Source of the DNA: Calliopum simillimum
Lineage: Eukaryota; Arthropoda; Insecta; Diptera; Lauxaniidae
Direction: 5' to 3'
DNA: 64,000 nucleotides
Assembly: GCA_951812925.1 (NCBI GenBank)
Contig: OX638368.1
Span: 72,636,422 to 72,700,421, forward strand
The notes beneath the pieces are model-generated. The model did no database searches. It saw nothing but the letters and a program-made list of their open reading frames with translations, and was not told the origin of the DNA. Shown here one piece after another: positions 1-11,739 of the stretch. Position 1 is the stretch's first letter, and each line of letters begins with the position of its first letter. The position numbers and the translations under genes are program-made.

Positions 1-327
1 TAACACATTAGAAACTGTGCCAAATAAAAAACATGCAAAATCAAAGAAAAAAAAAAAAGGGAAAAAATTTGTAAGCCTAGTAAGATTTTGTAAGCCTTGT
101 TTTGTATTTGGAAATTTTACAATGATTTGATTTCAGACTCCGAGAAACAGCAAAAATCTACAACTGCCTTAGATGACTTAAATTTCGTCATTGATGACAC
201 CATATTTTCAAACACAAAACCAAAGAAAAAAACTGAAACAATCTGTAAGCCTGGTGAGTTTTTGTTAACCTAGTTTTGTTTCTGAAAATTTTACAATGAT
301 TTGATTACAGTAGGTAGTAGCAACTAG
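1..327 (+). CDS. 3' end of an unknown gene: two tandem exon-intron units (putative)
   Basis: I do not recognise the protein. A 117-nt open segment (137-253) is preceded by TTTCAG and followed by GTGAGT. It encodes an Asp/Lys-rich peptide (…TALDDLNFVIDD…KPKKKTET…CKP). It starts and ends in phase 1, so it can be duplicated without a frame change. A decayed copy lies at about 1-79, ending in the same CKP codons and a GTAAGA donor. The two introns, 80-136 and 254-310, are both 57 bp and clearly alike. The last exon would be 311-327 (VGSSN, then TAG). The repeat period is 174 bp. Copy 0 has a poly-A indel or in-frame stop, so this may be a pseudogene or part of a transposon gene. It lies on the strand opposite scro and continues left of the window. 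Confidence 0.45.
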
Positions 328-387
328 TAGTGAAATTTTAAACCAAATATTTCTGTTGTACATACTGACTCAATATTCCCCTCATGA

Positions 388-2436
388 CTGTCCCTGTGGG
401 TGATTTGAATAACATTTTCGAGTACCCCATTATTTTTTTACGGAATTCTGTTAAACATCGTATTTTAACATGTTTTCAATAAAAAATTTCAAAATCCTTA
501 GAGCACTTCGGAAATGATCGGCTAACGAACGATTTCCATGTTGCCTTAGCCGAAGCAAATAAGGATAAATCTGAAAAATAGATCCAACTGAATTTTTTTT
601 TTCAGAATTGTATTCACTAATGCATAAAATCTAACGTGTGCCCAAAAAAAGTTATTCAAGGTCAAAAGTTTGCGAAAATAAATTTTTTTCAATTATTTCC
701 CTTACGGTTGCAATTCCGAAAAAATAGTGGTCGACAGTTATTTACTGAGTCAACAGTTATTTAGCCTCAATGATTTACTACGAAAAAGCTATGCCAATTT
801 TTGTCTATTACTCATGGTTTAGGAGGTACGTCAATTTAAAACGTTTTAAAACTTCGCTATATTTATATGTTGTACTTTTAAAATTGAGATAACTCTCGGA
901 CAGCTTATCGCACAAAAAAAAAGTATCTAAGTATATACTTGTTTGTAGAAAATCATATTTCCTACAAACCATTCTCAGCTTTTTATTTCATACAACCTAT
1001 GGCTTAGGAGATATTTTTCACAAACCATTCAAATTTTGAAAAATTACTTTTTTTAAGGAAATCTCTGGAGCTGTTTTCGCTCGATAAAAATGAACGAGAT
1101 CTATTTTATTAAAATTTACATGATCTACAAATAATATTTGATACATATATACGATATCATTATTGTTAAATTTTTTTACTTGAAAAAAAAAAAAAAAAAA
1201 TTGGCAAAAACGTAAAAATTGCGAACATTCACATCTTCAAAACTAATAAAAAAATCATGAAAACTAGACCAAAATTCTTCATTCTTCTTTCAAAGAAATT
1301 TTTTATTCAAAACTTAAAAAAATCACTCAAAATTCGCCATTTTTTTTTTTTAAGTAAAAAAATTTAACGATAATTATTTCGTATATATGTATCAAATACT
1401 ATGTGTAGATCATGTAAATTTTAATGAAGTAGATCCCGTTTCTTTTTATCGAGCGAAAATAAGTCCAGAGATTTCCTTAAAAATCAAGTTTTTCAAAATT
1501 TGAACGGTTTGTGAAAAATATCTCCTAAACCATAGGTTGTATGAAAAAAAATGCTGAGAATGGTTTATAGGAAATATAATTTTCTACAAACAAATCTATA
1601 GTTACTTTTTCTGTGCGATTAGTCGTTCGAGAGTTATCTCAATTTAAAAAGTACAACCACACAAAAAAAAAACAACATAATATTAATGAAAAATTCTTCG
1701 AATTTGAGCCGAAAACAACATTCATTGACTGTATGAATCATTTTATTGAAATTTTAGAACTTTTCATAAAATATAAGAACGAAATTCGTAAATTTTTTTA
1801 TTTTGAAAAATAAAAAAAAAATTTACGAATTTCGTTCTTATGTTTTATGAAAAGTTCTAAAATTTCAATAAAATGATTCATATAGTCAATGAATTCTGTT
1901 CTCGGCTCAAATTCGATGAATTTTTTGATGTTCTATTTTTTGTGTGACATACAATATAAACATCGCGAAGTTTTAAAACTTTTTAAATTACCATACCTCC
2001 TAAGCCATGAGTAATAGAAAAAAAATTTGTGGGGCTTTTTCGTAATAAATCATTGAGGCTAAATAACTGTCGACCACTATTTTTTCGTAATTGCAGCCGT
2101 AAGCGAAATAAATGAAAAAAATTTATTTTCGCAACTTTTGACCTTTAATAATTTTTTTTGGGCATACGATTTTGCAATGTATTTTTCACACGTTAGTTTT
2201 TATCCATTATTGAATACAATTCCGGGAAAAAAAATTCATTTGGAACTATTTTTCAGAATTATCCTTATTTGCTTCGGCTAAAGCAACATGGAAATCGTTC
2301 GTTAGCCGATCATTTCCTAAGTGCTCTAAGGATTTTGAAATTTTTTATTGAAAACATGTTGAAATACGATGTTTAACAGAATACCGTAAAAAAATGGGGT
2401 ACTCGAAAATTTTATTCAAATCACCCACAGGACAGG
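388..2436. mobile_element. 2 kb palindromic (foldback/MITE-like) element
   Basis: The left arm (388 to about 1180) is repeated in reverse complement at about 1345-2436. Paired landmarks include the CTGTGGGTGATTTG end, a block around 500-545 matching 2275-2330, and a block at 945-1035 matching 1515-1600. The centre is a poly-A/poly-T rich loop near 1180-1345. No transposase-like frame is visible. The right arm is longer because another palindrome (1658-1946) sits in it. A non-autonomous DNA element is the likely reading. Confidence 0.8.
1658..1946. mobile_element. Nested 289-bp palindromic MITE
   Basis: An inverted repeat beginning CACACAAAAA and ending TTTTTGTGTG, with its turn at about 1800. 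It interrupts the right arm of the surrounding palindrome. The matching place in the left arm (about 860-880) reads straight through, so that arm serves as the empty site. Confidence 0.75.
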
Positions 2437-2777
2437 CTTGGCCCTGTTTTAGGTGTCATTTTTGTACCTTATTAAGAAAAGAGCCAAAATTACCCATATG
2501 TGGGGGTTGTACAAAATTATTCCTCGCAATATACTGCATAAGTTTGCTGAACACATGATACACCTCAGGTGTAAGGATCATGTAGTTAAATTCATAGATT
2601 TAACACAAGAATGAGGTTTTTTTGTTTTTTTCATAAAAAAGCTTCAAAAATCGATTAAACAAATCTGACATGCTGGAGAAAAACGACGAGACATGTGTTT
2701 TACAAAAAGTTTGAAATTGTCGAACAGTGTTATTAACTACACTAGTTCCCATTATTCATTTTATATGTAAAATCGGC
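2437..2777. mobile_element. Left part of an older element split by the 6 kb foldback
   Basis: The sequence matches the interior of the palindrome at 7239-8505 (for example the CTGGAGAAAAACGACGAGAC stretch near 2671 and 7866). A more divergent copy lies at 37900-38130. The rest of this older element resumes after 8792, as the shared GGCTGCTGATTC flank shows. Confidence 0.6.
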
Positions 2778-2994
2778 AGGTATCTAAAGTTAGCAGACCA
2801 ACTTTAAAATTTTGATGGGGGAATTTCCCGTTAATTAACCGATAATTAACCGTGAAAAGAAAAAATTTACAGCTCTCATAGTTTCTGAGGTATAGCGTGG
2901 TCTGCTAACTTCATATGAAGTTAGCAGATCAACTTTAGTTTTCTTAGAATTTTCTGATGAGGATAAAACCAGATAATTAACCCATATTTAACCG

Positions 2995-3860
2995 TGGAAA
3001 TAAAAATTCATACAGGGTGCTCCAAACCGAGATAACGAACATAGCACCCTGTATTCTTAGAAAAAACGAAAATTTTATTCAATTGTCTTATTCTACACTG
3101 AAAATAAGCAAACATTTGCAAAAACAATTTTTCTATAAAATGTATATTTCAAAAGTTAGACGCAAACGAAAATGTGGTAATTCAAGTTCATTTGAAATTA
3201 GCAGACCAACTTTAGTTTTCTTAAAATATTTAGGTGAGAATATAACCAAATAATTAACCGTGGAGAAAAAAATGTATACAGGGTGCTCCAAACCGATACA
3301 ACGCACACAGCACATTGTATTCTTAGAAAAAGCGTAATTTTTATTCAATTATCTTATTCTACACTGAAAATAAGCAAACATTTGCAAAAGCAATCTTTCT
3401 ATAAAATGTATATTTCAAAAGTTAGACGCAAACGAAAATGTGGTAATTCAAGTTCACATGATTCACAAATTTTTTGGTGAGAATATAACCAAATAATTAA
3501 CCGATATTTAACCGTGCAAATAAAAGTTCATACAGGGTGCTCCAAACCGAGATAACGAACATAGCGCCCTGTATTCTTAGAAAAAATGGAATTTTTATTC
3601 AATTATCTTATTCTACACTGAAAATAAGCAAACATTTGCAAAAGCAATTTTTCTATAAAATGTATATTTCAAAAGTTAGACGCAAACGAAAATGTGGTAA
3701 TTCAAGTTCACATGATTCACAAATTTTTTGGTGAGAATATAACCAAATAATTAACCGATATTTAACCTGGGAAATAAAAATTCATACAGGGTGCTCCAAA
3801 CCGAGATAACGAACATAGAACCCTGTATACTTAGAAAAAACGTAATTTTTATTCAATTAT
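2995..3860 (+). repeat. Tandem ~254-266 bp units of the foldback left arm
   Basis: Four head-to-tail units start near 3013, 3279, 3533 and 3787, giving periods of 266, 254 and 254 bp. Each contains TACAGGGTGCTCC…AGCACCCTGTA, itself a small inverted repeat, and then a block ending GTTAGACGCAAACGAAAATG. Further units of the same type follow at about 5704-6890, and inverted units at 6895-7235 and 8509-8792. Short open frames in them repeat from unit to unit and are not genes. Confidence 0.85.
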
Positions 3861-3865
3861 CTTAT

Positions 3866-5701
3866 CACACCTCCCGGGAAGATAGGGACAACCTCGACTT
3901 GGAGTCACTGAAGATTTTTTGATGAGGTTTTGTTCGTTTACCTCTCCTGAATTGGTAACTGTGAAAACGAAAATCCCGACTCGTCCTTCTTGCAATTAAA
4001 CTGAGTTTAAGTCCTTTTTTACGAGGCAAGTTTGAATTACTAATATTATAGTGACCTCGAAGTCTTGGAAGTGAAATTTTTTTGATGAGGTTTTGTTCGT
4101 TTATTTGCTCAGAGTCGGAAAATAAGAAAATTAAAACCGAAAAGTTCCTTATTGCGAATAAGCCGAGCTTAAGCGCTTTTTTTCTTTGTATTTTTAAACT
4201 ATTAATATTAAATCGACCTCAAAATACTGGCAGTGAAAGCTTTTGATGAGGAATTGTTCAATAAGTTTGCTTGAGTGCGATAAGGTGAAAAAATTAATCA
4301 AAACAACTCCTCCTTGGGCAGAAATCGGCTTTAAGCACCCTGTTTGCCCTTAAATTTTGAATAAAACATACTACTTTTAACTCGCAATAACGAAGCTCAC
4401 ATTCGTTTTTTTTCAGATGGGTATATGAAGAAATGTTCATGGTACATACATATAAATATTTTGATCCAATGTTTTAGAAAACCAATGCTTTATTGATTGA
4501 TAAATCAGCGCAAAATCCTATGTTTTGTCAGAAAATTTTTTATATTTTTTATATTTTTTATATTAAATTCATAAATTAGTTTGCTTTTGTAGACATGTAC
4601 AGCACTTAACACTTGGATATCATTATCATCGCGATTATCAGATACTTTATAACTAGTCCATACTGACAGAAAGCCTCTTCGCTATAGAATCCGAGTCCCT
4701 TTCATGGTTGCTGTATGCTTTTCTGTTGTCACATATATGTTGAATTTTAAAAAAAAAATCTATTTTTGATATCAGCATTCCCATTAAGATGCACCTGTTT
4801 GCCTTTTATATACTTAGTTTAACATTGTAGACTTAAATTTATTTCACAGCATCATCGGACTCAGATGCTATAGCGAAGAAGCTTTTGGATCAGTGCATTT
4901 CGACTTTCTGTCAATATGGACTAGTTATAAAGTATCTGACAATCGCGATGATAATGATATCCAAGCGTTAAGTGCTGTACATGTCTACAAAAGCAAATTA
5001 ATTTATGAATTTAATATAAAAAATATAAAAATTTTTCTGACAAAACATAGGATTTTGCGCTGATTTATCAATCACTAAAGCATCGGTTTTTTAAAACATT
5101 TGATGAAAATATTTATATGTATGTACCATGAACATTTCTTCATATACCCACCTGAAAAAAAAGACTGTGAGCTTAGTTATTGCGAGTTAAAAGTAGTATG
5201 TTTTATTAAAAATTTAAGGGCAAAAAGGGTGCTTAAAGCCGATTTCTGCCCAAGGAGGGGTTGTTTTGATTAATTTTTTCACCTTATCTCACTCAAGCAA
5301 ACTTATTGAACAAATCCTCATCAAAAGCTTTCACTGCCAGTATTTCGAGGTCGATTTAATATTAATAGTTTAAACATACAAAGAAAAAAGGCGCTTAAGC
5401 TCGGCTTATTCGCAATAAGGAACTATTCGGATTTAATTTTCTTATTTTCCGACTCTGAGCAAATAAACAAACAAAACCTCATCAAACAAATTTCACTTCC
5501 AAGACTTCGAGGTCACTATAATATTAGTAATTCAAACTTGCCTCGTAAAAAAGGACTTAAACTCAGTTTAATTGCAAGAAGGACGAGTAGGGATTTTCGT
5601 TTTCACAGTTACCAATTCAGGAGAGGTAAACGAACAAAACCTCATCAAAAAATCTTCAGTGACTCCAAGTCGAGGTTGTCCCTATCTTCCCGGGAGGTGT
5701 G
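3866..5701. mobile_element. 1.84 kb palindromic transposon, TSD TTAT
   Basis: Termini are CACACCTCCCGGGAAG and CTTCCCGGGAGGTGTG. The arms are highly similar for about 830 bp (3866 to about 4695 and about 4855 to 5701) and flank a 160-bp loop. TTAT occurs at 3862-3865 and 5702-5705. The empty site is visible in neighbouring satellite units (3601-3625), which read through as CTTATTCTACACTG. There is no coding capacity. The closeness of the arms suggests a relatively recent insertion, later than the satellite array. Confidence 0.85.
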
Positions 5702-7238
5702 TTATTATACACTGAAAATAAGCAAACAATTGCCCATACAATTTTTCTATAAAATGTAGATTTCGAAGGTAAGATGCAAACTAAAATGTGGTCTGTTAAG
5801 TTCATAAGTTAGCAGACCAACATTTTTTCTTTTTAATTTTCGAAAAAAATTTGATGGGAAATTCTCCGCAAGTTAACCGATAATTAACTGTGAAAAGAAA
5901 AAATTTACCGCTCTAATAGTTTCTGAGATAACTTGATATAAATTATTAGACCGAATTTGTTTTTCTTAAATTTTTAGAAAAAATTTAAAAAAATTTTGAT
6001 GGGGGAATTTCCCGTAAGTTTACCGATAATTAACCGTGAAAAGAAAAAATTTACCGCTCTTATAGTTTCTGAGGTATAGCGTGGTCTGCTAACTTCATAG
6101 TTTTTTTAAAATTTTCTGATGAGGATATAACCAGATATTTAACCGATATTTGACCGCGGAAATAAAAATTCATACAGGGTGCTCCAAACCGAGATAACGA
6201 ACATAGCACCCTGTATTCTTAGAAAAAATGGAATTTTTATTCAATTATCTTATTCTTGACTGAAAATAAGCAAACATTTGCAAAACAATTTTTCTATAAA
6301 ATGTATATTTCAAAAGTTAGACGCAAACGAAAATGTGGTAATTCAAGTTCACATGAAATTAGCAGACCAACTTTAGTTTTCTTAAAATTTTTTGGTGAGA
6401 ATATAACCAAATAACTAACCGATATTTAACCGTGGAAATAAAAAGTCATACAGGAAGCTTCAAACCGAGATAACGAACATAGCACCCTGTATTCTTAGAA
6501 AAAACGGAAGCAAACATTTGTAAAAGCAATTTTTCTATAAAATGTATATTTCAAAAGTTAGACGCAAACGAAAATGTGGTAATTCAAGTTCATATGAAAT
6601 AAGCAGACCAACTTTAGTTTTCTTAGAATTTTCTGATGAGGATATAACCAGATAATTAACCGATATTTAACCGTGGAAATACAAATTCATACAAGTTGCT
6701 CCAAACCGAGATAACGAACACAGCACCCTGTATTCTTAGAAAAAACGTAATTTTTATTCTACACTGAAAATAAGCGAACAATTGCCCATACAATTTTTCT
6801 ATAAAATGTATATTTCGAAAGTTAGATGCAAACTAAAATGTGGTCTGTTAAGTTCATAAGTTAGCACACCAACATTTCTAATAGTTTCTCGGCTTGAAGC
6901 ACCCTGTATAAATTTTATTTTTCACGGTTAATTATTTGGTTATATCCTCATCAGAAAATTTTAAGAAAACTAAAGTTGGTCAGCCAATTTTTTATATCTC
7001 AGAAACTATGAGAGCGGTAAATTTTTTGTTTTCACGGTTAATTATCGGTTAATTAACGGGAAATTCCCCCATCAAAATTTTTTCGAAAAACTCAAAAAAA
7101 AAAAAAAAATGTTGGTCTTCTAACTTCATATGAACTTAACAGACCATATTTTCGTTTGCGTCTTACTTTGGAAATATACATTTTATAGAAAAATTGTTTT
7201 TGCAAATGTTTGCTTATTTTCAGTGTAGAATAAGATAA

Positions 7239-8505
7239 CACTATGCAACAAATGAGTAAAAATTTTTTCCCCAGGGAATGCCATTATTCATTTAATATGT
7301 AAAATGAGCTGCTGATTCCGAAAATCGCATTATTTTTTTTTTATTTCGTGTCGTTTTCGAGATATCGGTCATTTTCGGTTTTCGGACAAAAAAAAAAGAT
7401 ATTTCCATTCAAATACAAACATGTAAATATGTCAAGAACCAATGTTTGTATTCAAACGTTTTATATGTCATATTAAAGGTAATTAAATTACCTACAAATG
7501 ATATTCACATCACTTTTTGGTTAGTTTGTTAGTTTCGCCGAAATAAATTGATTTCTAAAAAAACATTTTTTTTTTTCGAAAAAATTAACAAAAAATCAAA
7601 ATCAACTGCAGATTTAGTGGGTCATTTTGACCCCCCATATTTAGGTCAAAATGACCCACATGTGGGGGTTTTAGAGGGTTAACATTGTCTACAAAAGTAT
7701 TCCTCGTAATATCCTGCATAAGTTTACTGAACACATAATACACCTCAAATGTAAGGATCATATAGTTAAATTCATCGATTTAACACAAGAATGCGCTATT
7801 TTTGTATTTTTCATGTACAGTGGATTAAAAAACTTCAAAAATCGATTAAAAAAAAATCTGACGTGCTGGAGAAAAACGACGAGACACGGGTATTTTTTTT
7901 AACGCCTACTTTAAGAATTTTTTGGATTTTCTCATGTGTTTTACAAAAAGTTTTAATTATCGAACAGTTTATTACAAAAAAACGAAAAAAATAGGGAAAA
8001 ACGCATTTTGGTAACTTTTCAATGAATTGTATACAACTTTTGCATTTTTCCATCGATTTTTTTAAGTGGTATCTTATTTTCTTCACAAATATATAGTCTA
8101 TGATACAAAAAAAAAAAAAAAAATTATGAAAAAGTTATTTTTTCTTGTATAAATCTGCAGTTGATTTAGATTTTTTGTTAATTTTTTCGAAAAAAAAAAA
8201 TGTTTTTTTTAGAAATCAACATATTTCGCCGAAACTTACAAGCCAACCAAAAAGTGGTGTGAATATCATTTGTAGGTAATTTAATTACCTTTAATATGAC
8301 ATGTAATACATTTAAATGGAAATATTAGTTCTTGAGATATTTGTATTTAAATGGAACTATCTTTTTTTTTGGTCCGAAAACCGAAAATGACCGATATCTC
8401 GAAAACGACAAGAAAAAAAAATAATGCGATTTTCGGAATCAGCAGCCCATTTTACATATGAAATGGATAGTGGCATTCACTGGGAGATTTGGCTGTTGCA
8501 TTGTG
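7239..8505. mobile_element. 1.27 kb palindromic transposon, CAC…GTG ends, TSD TAA
   Basis: The left end CACTATGCAACA and the right end (reverse complement CACAATGCAACA) flank long inverted arms with a loop near 7620-8150. TAA lies at 7236-7238 and 8506-8508. The uninterrupted satellite unit reads GATAATTGAAT at this place, so the 3-bp TSD is directly supported. CAC ends with a TAA duplication fit CMC/Chapaev3-type elements by signature only. No transposase frame is seen. Confidence 0.8.
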
Positions 8506-8792
8506 TAATTGAATAAAAATTCGGTTTCTTCTAAGAATACAGGGTGCTATGTTCGTTATCTCGGCTTGGAGCACCCCGTATGAATTTTTATTTCCACGGT
8601 TAAATATCGATTAATTATCTGGTTATATCCTCATCAGAAAATTTTAAGAAAACTATAGTTGGTCAGCCAATTTTTTATATCTCAGAAACTATGAGAGCGG
8701 TAAATTTTTTCTTTTATCAGTTAATCAACGGGAAATTCCCTCATCAAAAATTTTTCAAAATTTTGAGGTTGGTCTGCTAACTTCAGATACCT

Positions 8793-9397
8793 AAAACCGG
8801 CTGCTGATTCACATTATTCTATTTGTTTCGTTTTCGAGGTACCGGCAATTTTCGGTTTTTGGACCAAAAAAAAAGATAGTTCCTCTTAAATACAAATATC
8901 TCAAGAACCAGTACTTATGTTTATATATACTATATGTCATATTAAAGGTTATTAAATTATCCACAAATAGAATGCACATCACTTTTTGGTTGTCTTATTA
9001 GTTTCGGAGGAATAGATTGATTTCTAAAAAAACATTTTTTTTTTTTCGAAAAAATTAACAAAAAGTCAAAATCAACTGCAAATTTATACAAGAAAAAATA
9101 GTTTTTTATAATATTTTGTTTTTTTGTCTCATACACTATATAATTATGAAGAAAATAAGATACCATTTTAGAAAATCAATTAAAAAATGGAAAAGTTGTA
9201 TAAAATTGAATGAAAAATGGACGAATTGCAGTTTTGTCTATTTTTCCATTTTTTTTGATTTTATTTGTTATAAATTTGTATATTATATAGGGTGTATACC
9301 GCATAAGTTTGCGAAGCATCTTGGAGGTGTTAGAGGAGGCTTAGACTAACAAAACATTGCACCTGAGGAGGGGTCTAAAATGTAACCCTGATGAGTT
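8793..9397. mobile_element. Right part of the older element split by the foldback
   Basis: It continues the GGCTGCTGATTC sequence broken at 2777 and runs through sequence similar to the left arm of 7239-8505. Several short AT-rich frames exist, but none resembles a known protein. Confidence 0.5.
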
Positions 9398-10175
9398 ATA
9401 GGGTTAAAACTGATTTTGTGTCTTGTTTAGAAAAAAAAAAATAATGGGTCACTAGCGTTTTAGAGAAAACTTTTTTTATAAGAAACTTTTAGCTAATTGT
9501 ATGAGCTTTTTAAAAATTCATTTGGTTTTTAGAGTTTAAAATAATTTCGCAAAGTTCTGGACCTTTAAAGTTGATATATTAAATTTTTTTTCCTAATTTT
9601 TGACTTTGGCGGCCTAGCATGAAAAAGGTCCTATTAACATAGCCTAGTATTTTTTTTGGAGTCCTCGTTAAGTTTTCTTTAATTTGGTAGCACATTTGTC
9701 ACACCAATTTCTTTAATTGAGGTCAGAAAAAAATACTTTTCAAGAACCATCAGCTTTAAGGCTCCAGTAGAAAGCGCGCACGTCATATGCAGCGAAACGC
9801 ATGCAAGTAACCCGTGTGATACAAAGAAAAGTATTTTTTTCGACCTCAAATTCAAATTAAAAAGTTGATAAGACAAATGCAATACCGAATTAAAGAAAAT
9901 TTAACGAGAACTCAAAAAAAAATATAAAAGTGTATGTCAATAGGACCATTTTCATACATTTTGGTGGTCAAAAAGTAAAAAATTAGGAAAAAAAAATTAA
10001 AATATCAACTTTAAAGGTCCAGAACTTTGCGAAATACATTTGAACTCTACAATTCAAATACACGCTGCAAAAGCTCATACAATTAGCTAAAAGTTTCTCA
10101 TAGAAAAAGTTTTCTCTAAAACGCTAGGGTGACCCAATTATTTTTTTTTTTTCTAAAAAACGTTTTAACCCTATA
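9398..10175. mobile_element. 778-bp palindromic MITE
   Basis: An inverted repeat with ends TATAGGGTTAAAAC and GTTTTAACCCTATA. Strong pairing includes the block near 9550-9580 (TTCGCAAAGTTCTGGACC), which matches 10010-10033. The turn is near 9790, where a short GC-rich stretch lies. No coding sequence is seen. Confidence 0.75.
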
Positions 10176-10204
10176 TATAAATGTTATATAACTTTTCTTA
10201 TGAA

Positions 10205-11116
10205 ATTAAGGGATATGAACACTGTAAACGCTTTTTTTTTTTTTTTTTATTAATTAAGAAAACTTGGCTTTACATATAAATATAAAACTTTGTATATGAG
10301 CCCTTTATTTTGAAAGTGGTCTAAGTCTATTTCGGAGCAAAAATAATGTCATAATATGAATAAGCTGGCATTTTGTTCAGATCGAACAAAATTTAATTCT
10401 ATCTTTACAGAAAGTTTACCACATTATGTAAAATTAATGGCGTTATGTTTTAAAAATAGTATCGGGCAAAAAATCGATTATTACGGCACATAATATGAAT
10501 GACATTACTTTTGCCCCGAAATGGACTTAAATCACTTTCAAAATAAAGGGCTCATATGTATTAATTGAAGTTAGTACTACTTGAAAAAATTTGATATTAA
10601 TGTAATTTGTCTCTTCTAAAACTTTAACAGACCACTTTTTTTAACCGCGTTGACAGCATAACTTGAAGAGTTGATCCCAACGGCATTTTATAGAAAAAAA
10701 ATGTCTCTACTGCAGGACGTAGCCGGTTTTTTTTTTTTTTTTTTTCATTTTTTACTTTTTTTTATGAAAATTTCATGTAATTTTTTTTTTGATCGGTTGT
10801 CATTTTTTTGTAAATTGATATTTTCAAAATTCCCTACGTCAAACTATTTATATGTACTTTAAAAATATGTTTGGTTTTTTACTTTTAGACGCTCCGTTTT
10901 GCTGAATGCTGTCAACGCCACTGGGCTCAATTTTTAGGCGCGACATGTTTGACGGAGGACTGTGGGTGGGCCAACTCGATCAAATTTTTTCATGTAGTAC
11001 TAACTTCAATTAATACATATACAAAGTTTTATATTTATATGTCAAGCCAATTACTCAATATTAATAAAATAAAAACCACCTGAAATAAAAGCGTTTACAG
11101 TGTTCACACCCCTTAA
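10205..11116. mobile_element. 0.9 kb inverted-repeat element
   Basis: The ends near 10205-10230 (GAACACTGTAAACGC) and 11088-11113 are reverse complements, and the arms also pair around 10555-10585 and 10990-11025. The left arm is interrupted by the 10298-10553 MITE. The centre (10630-10980) is non-palindromic and holds poly-T runs. No gene is recognised. Confidence 0.65.
10298..10553. mobile_element. 256-bp MITE with the TAATGTCAT core
   Basis: The termini GAGCCCTTTATTTTGAAAG and its reverse complement lie within the left arm of the surrounding element. Comparison with the other arm gives a short ATAT-type target duplication. The interior has an inverted AAAAGTAATGTCAT-type motif and a CGATTATTA turn. 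These are shared with the MITEs at 14294-14448, 35813-36062 and about 54685-55060. Confidence 0.75.
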
Positions 11117-11588
11117 TCGATTTTACTAAATAGTATTTTGATTTCTTCACAAATATATTAAGTATTTTCAAATACAAATATTTTTTTTTTAGAAATCAAT
11201 TTATTTCGCCGAAACTAACGAACCAACCAGAAAGTGCTGTGAATATTATTTGTATGTAATTTAATTGCCTTTAATTTGACATATATGTAGTACGTTTAAA
11301 CATATACATTATACATATACATATACATTAATTCCGATATCTCGAAAACGACGTGAAAAAAAAAATAATGTGATTTTCGGAATGATAAATGAATGAGAAA
11401 ACATTTTTTAATCATTTGTTGGTAAGGCCCAACCATTGGTTGCGGAATCAATAACGGTTTGTCATGTGGCTACTAGTGTATTGGCGTGTTCTCCATAAAA
11501 CAAAAACAACAACAGGAGTCACGACAAGGTGGAAAGAGAACAAAAATTTCACTACATGCATATAGGCACTTAAGCTACCAATTTTTCA

Positions 11589-11680
11589 GAGGGCACATAG
11601 CGCAGTCCATTGATAAATGCACTATGTAGAGAGATTGACTTCGAATGTTCCTAGTTCAATCCCGGCCTCAGACAAAAAGT
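11589..11680 (+). ncRNA. tRNA-like pol III head of a short retroelement (copy A)
   Basis: The sequence has an A-box-like TAGCGCAGTCC near 11601 and a B-box-like TAGTTCAATCCC near 11662, spaced as in a tRNA gene. The acceptor arm and cloverleaf are not well paired, so it is not read as a functional tRNA. The tail that follows resembles that of the unit at 44247-44460 and ends in a hammerhead ribozyme fold. It is best described as a SINE-like head. Confidence 0.6.
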
Positions 11681-11739
11681 TCAAAAATTTTTCAATTGTT
11701 ATTTCATTTAATTTAAAATAAACTAAATAAAACATAAAT

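Larger units (their letters stand above)
2778..8792. mobile_element. 6 kb foldback (FB/Galileo-like) element
   Basis: The termini are AGGTATCTAAAGTTAGCAG at the left and its near-exact reverse complement at the right. They are flanked by AAAATCGGC (2769-2777) and AAAACCGGC (8793-8801), a 9-bp TSD with one mismatch. The arms consist of repeated units with the TACAGGGTGCTCCAAACCGA block. Orientation switches near 6895, so the element folds on itself. Two other transposons (3866-5701 and 7239-8505) sit inside it. Structure and TSD length resemble Drosophila FB and the P-superfamily Galileo elements, but no transposase is present, so the superfamily is inferred. Confidence 0.8.

Noticed and set aside
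3017..3734. Repeated 65-78 residue open frames (MLQTEITNIAPCILRKN type)
   Set aside because: They are the translation of the tandem satellite unit; the same frame recurs with each unit and has no protein-like conservation.
7239..8505. Transib assignment from the CACWATG-like end
   Set aside because: Transib elements duplicate 5 bp; here the empty site shows a 3-bp TAA duplication.
11589..11680. Functional tRNA gene
   Set aside because: A and B boxes are present but acceptor and anticodon arms do not pair convincingly, and the tail belongs to a SINE-like unit.
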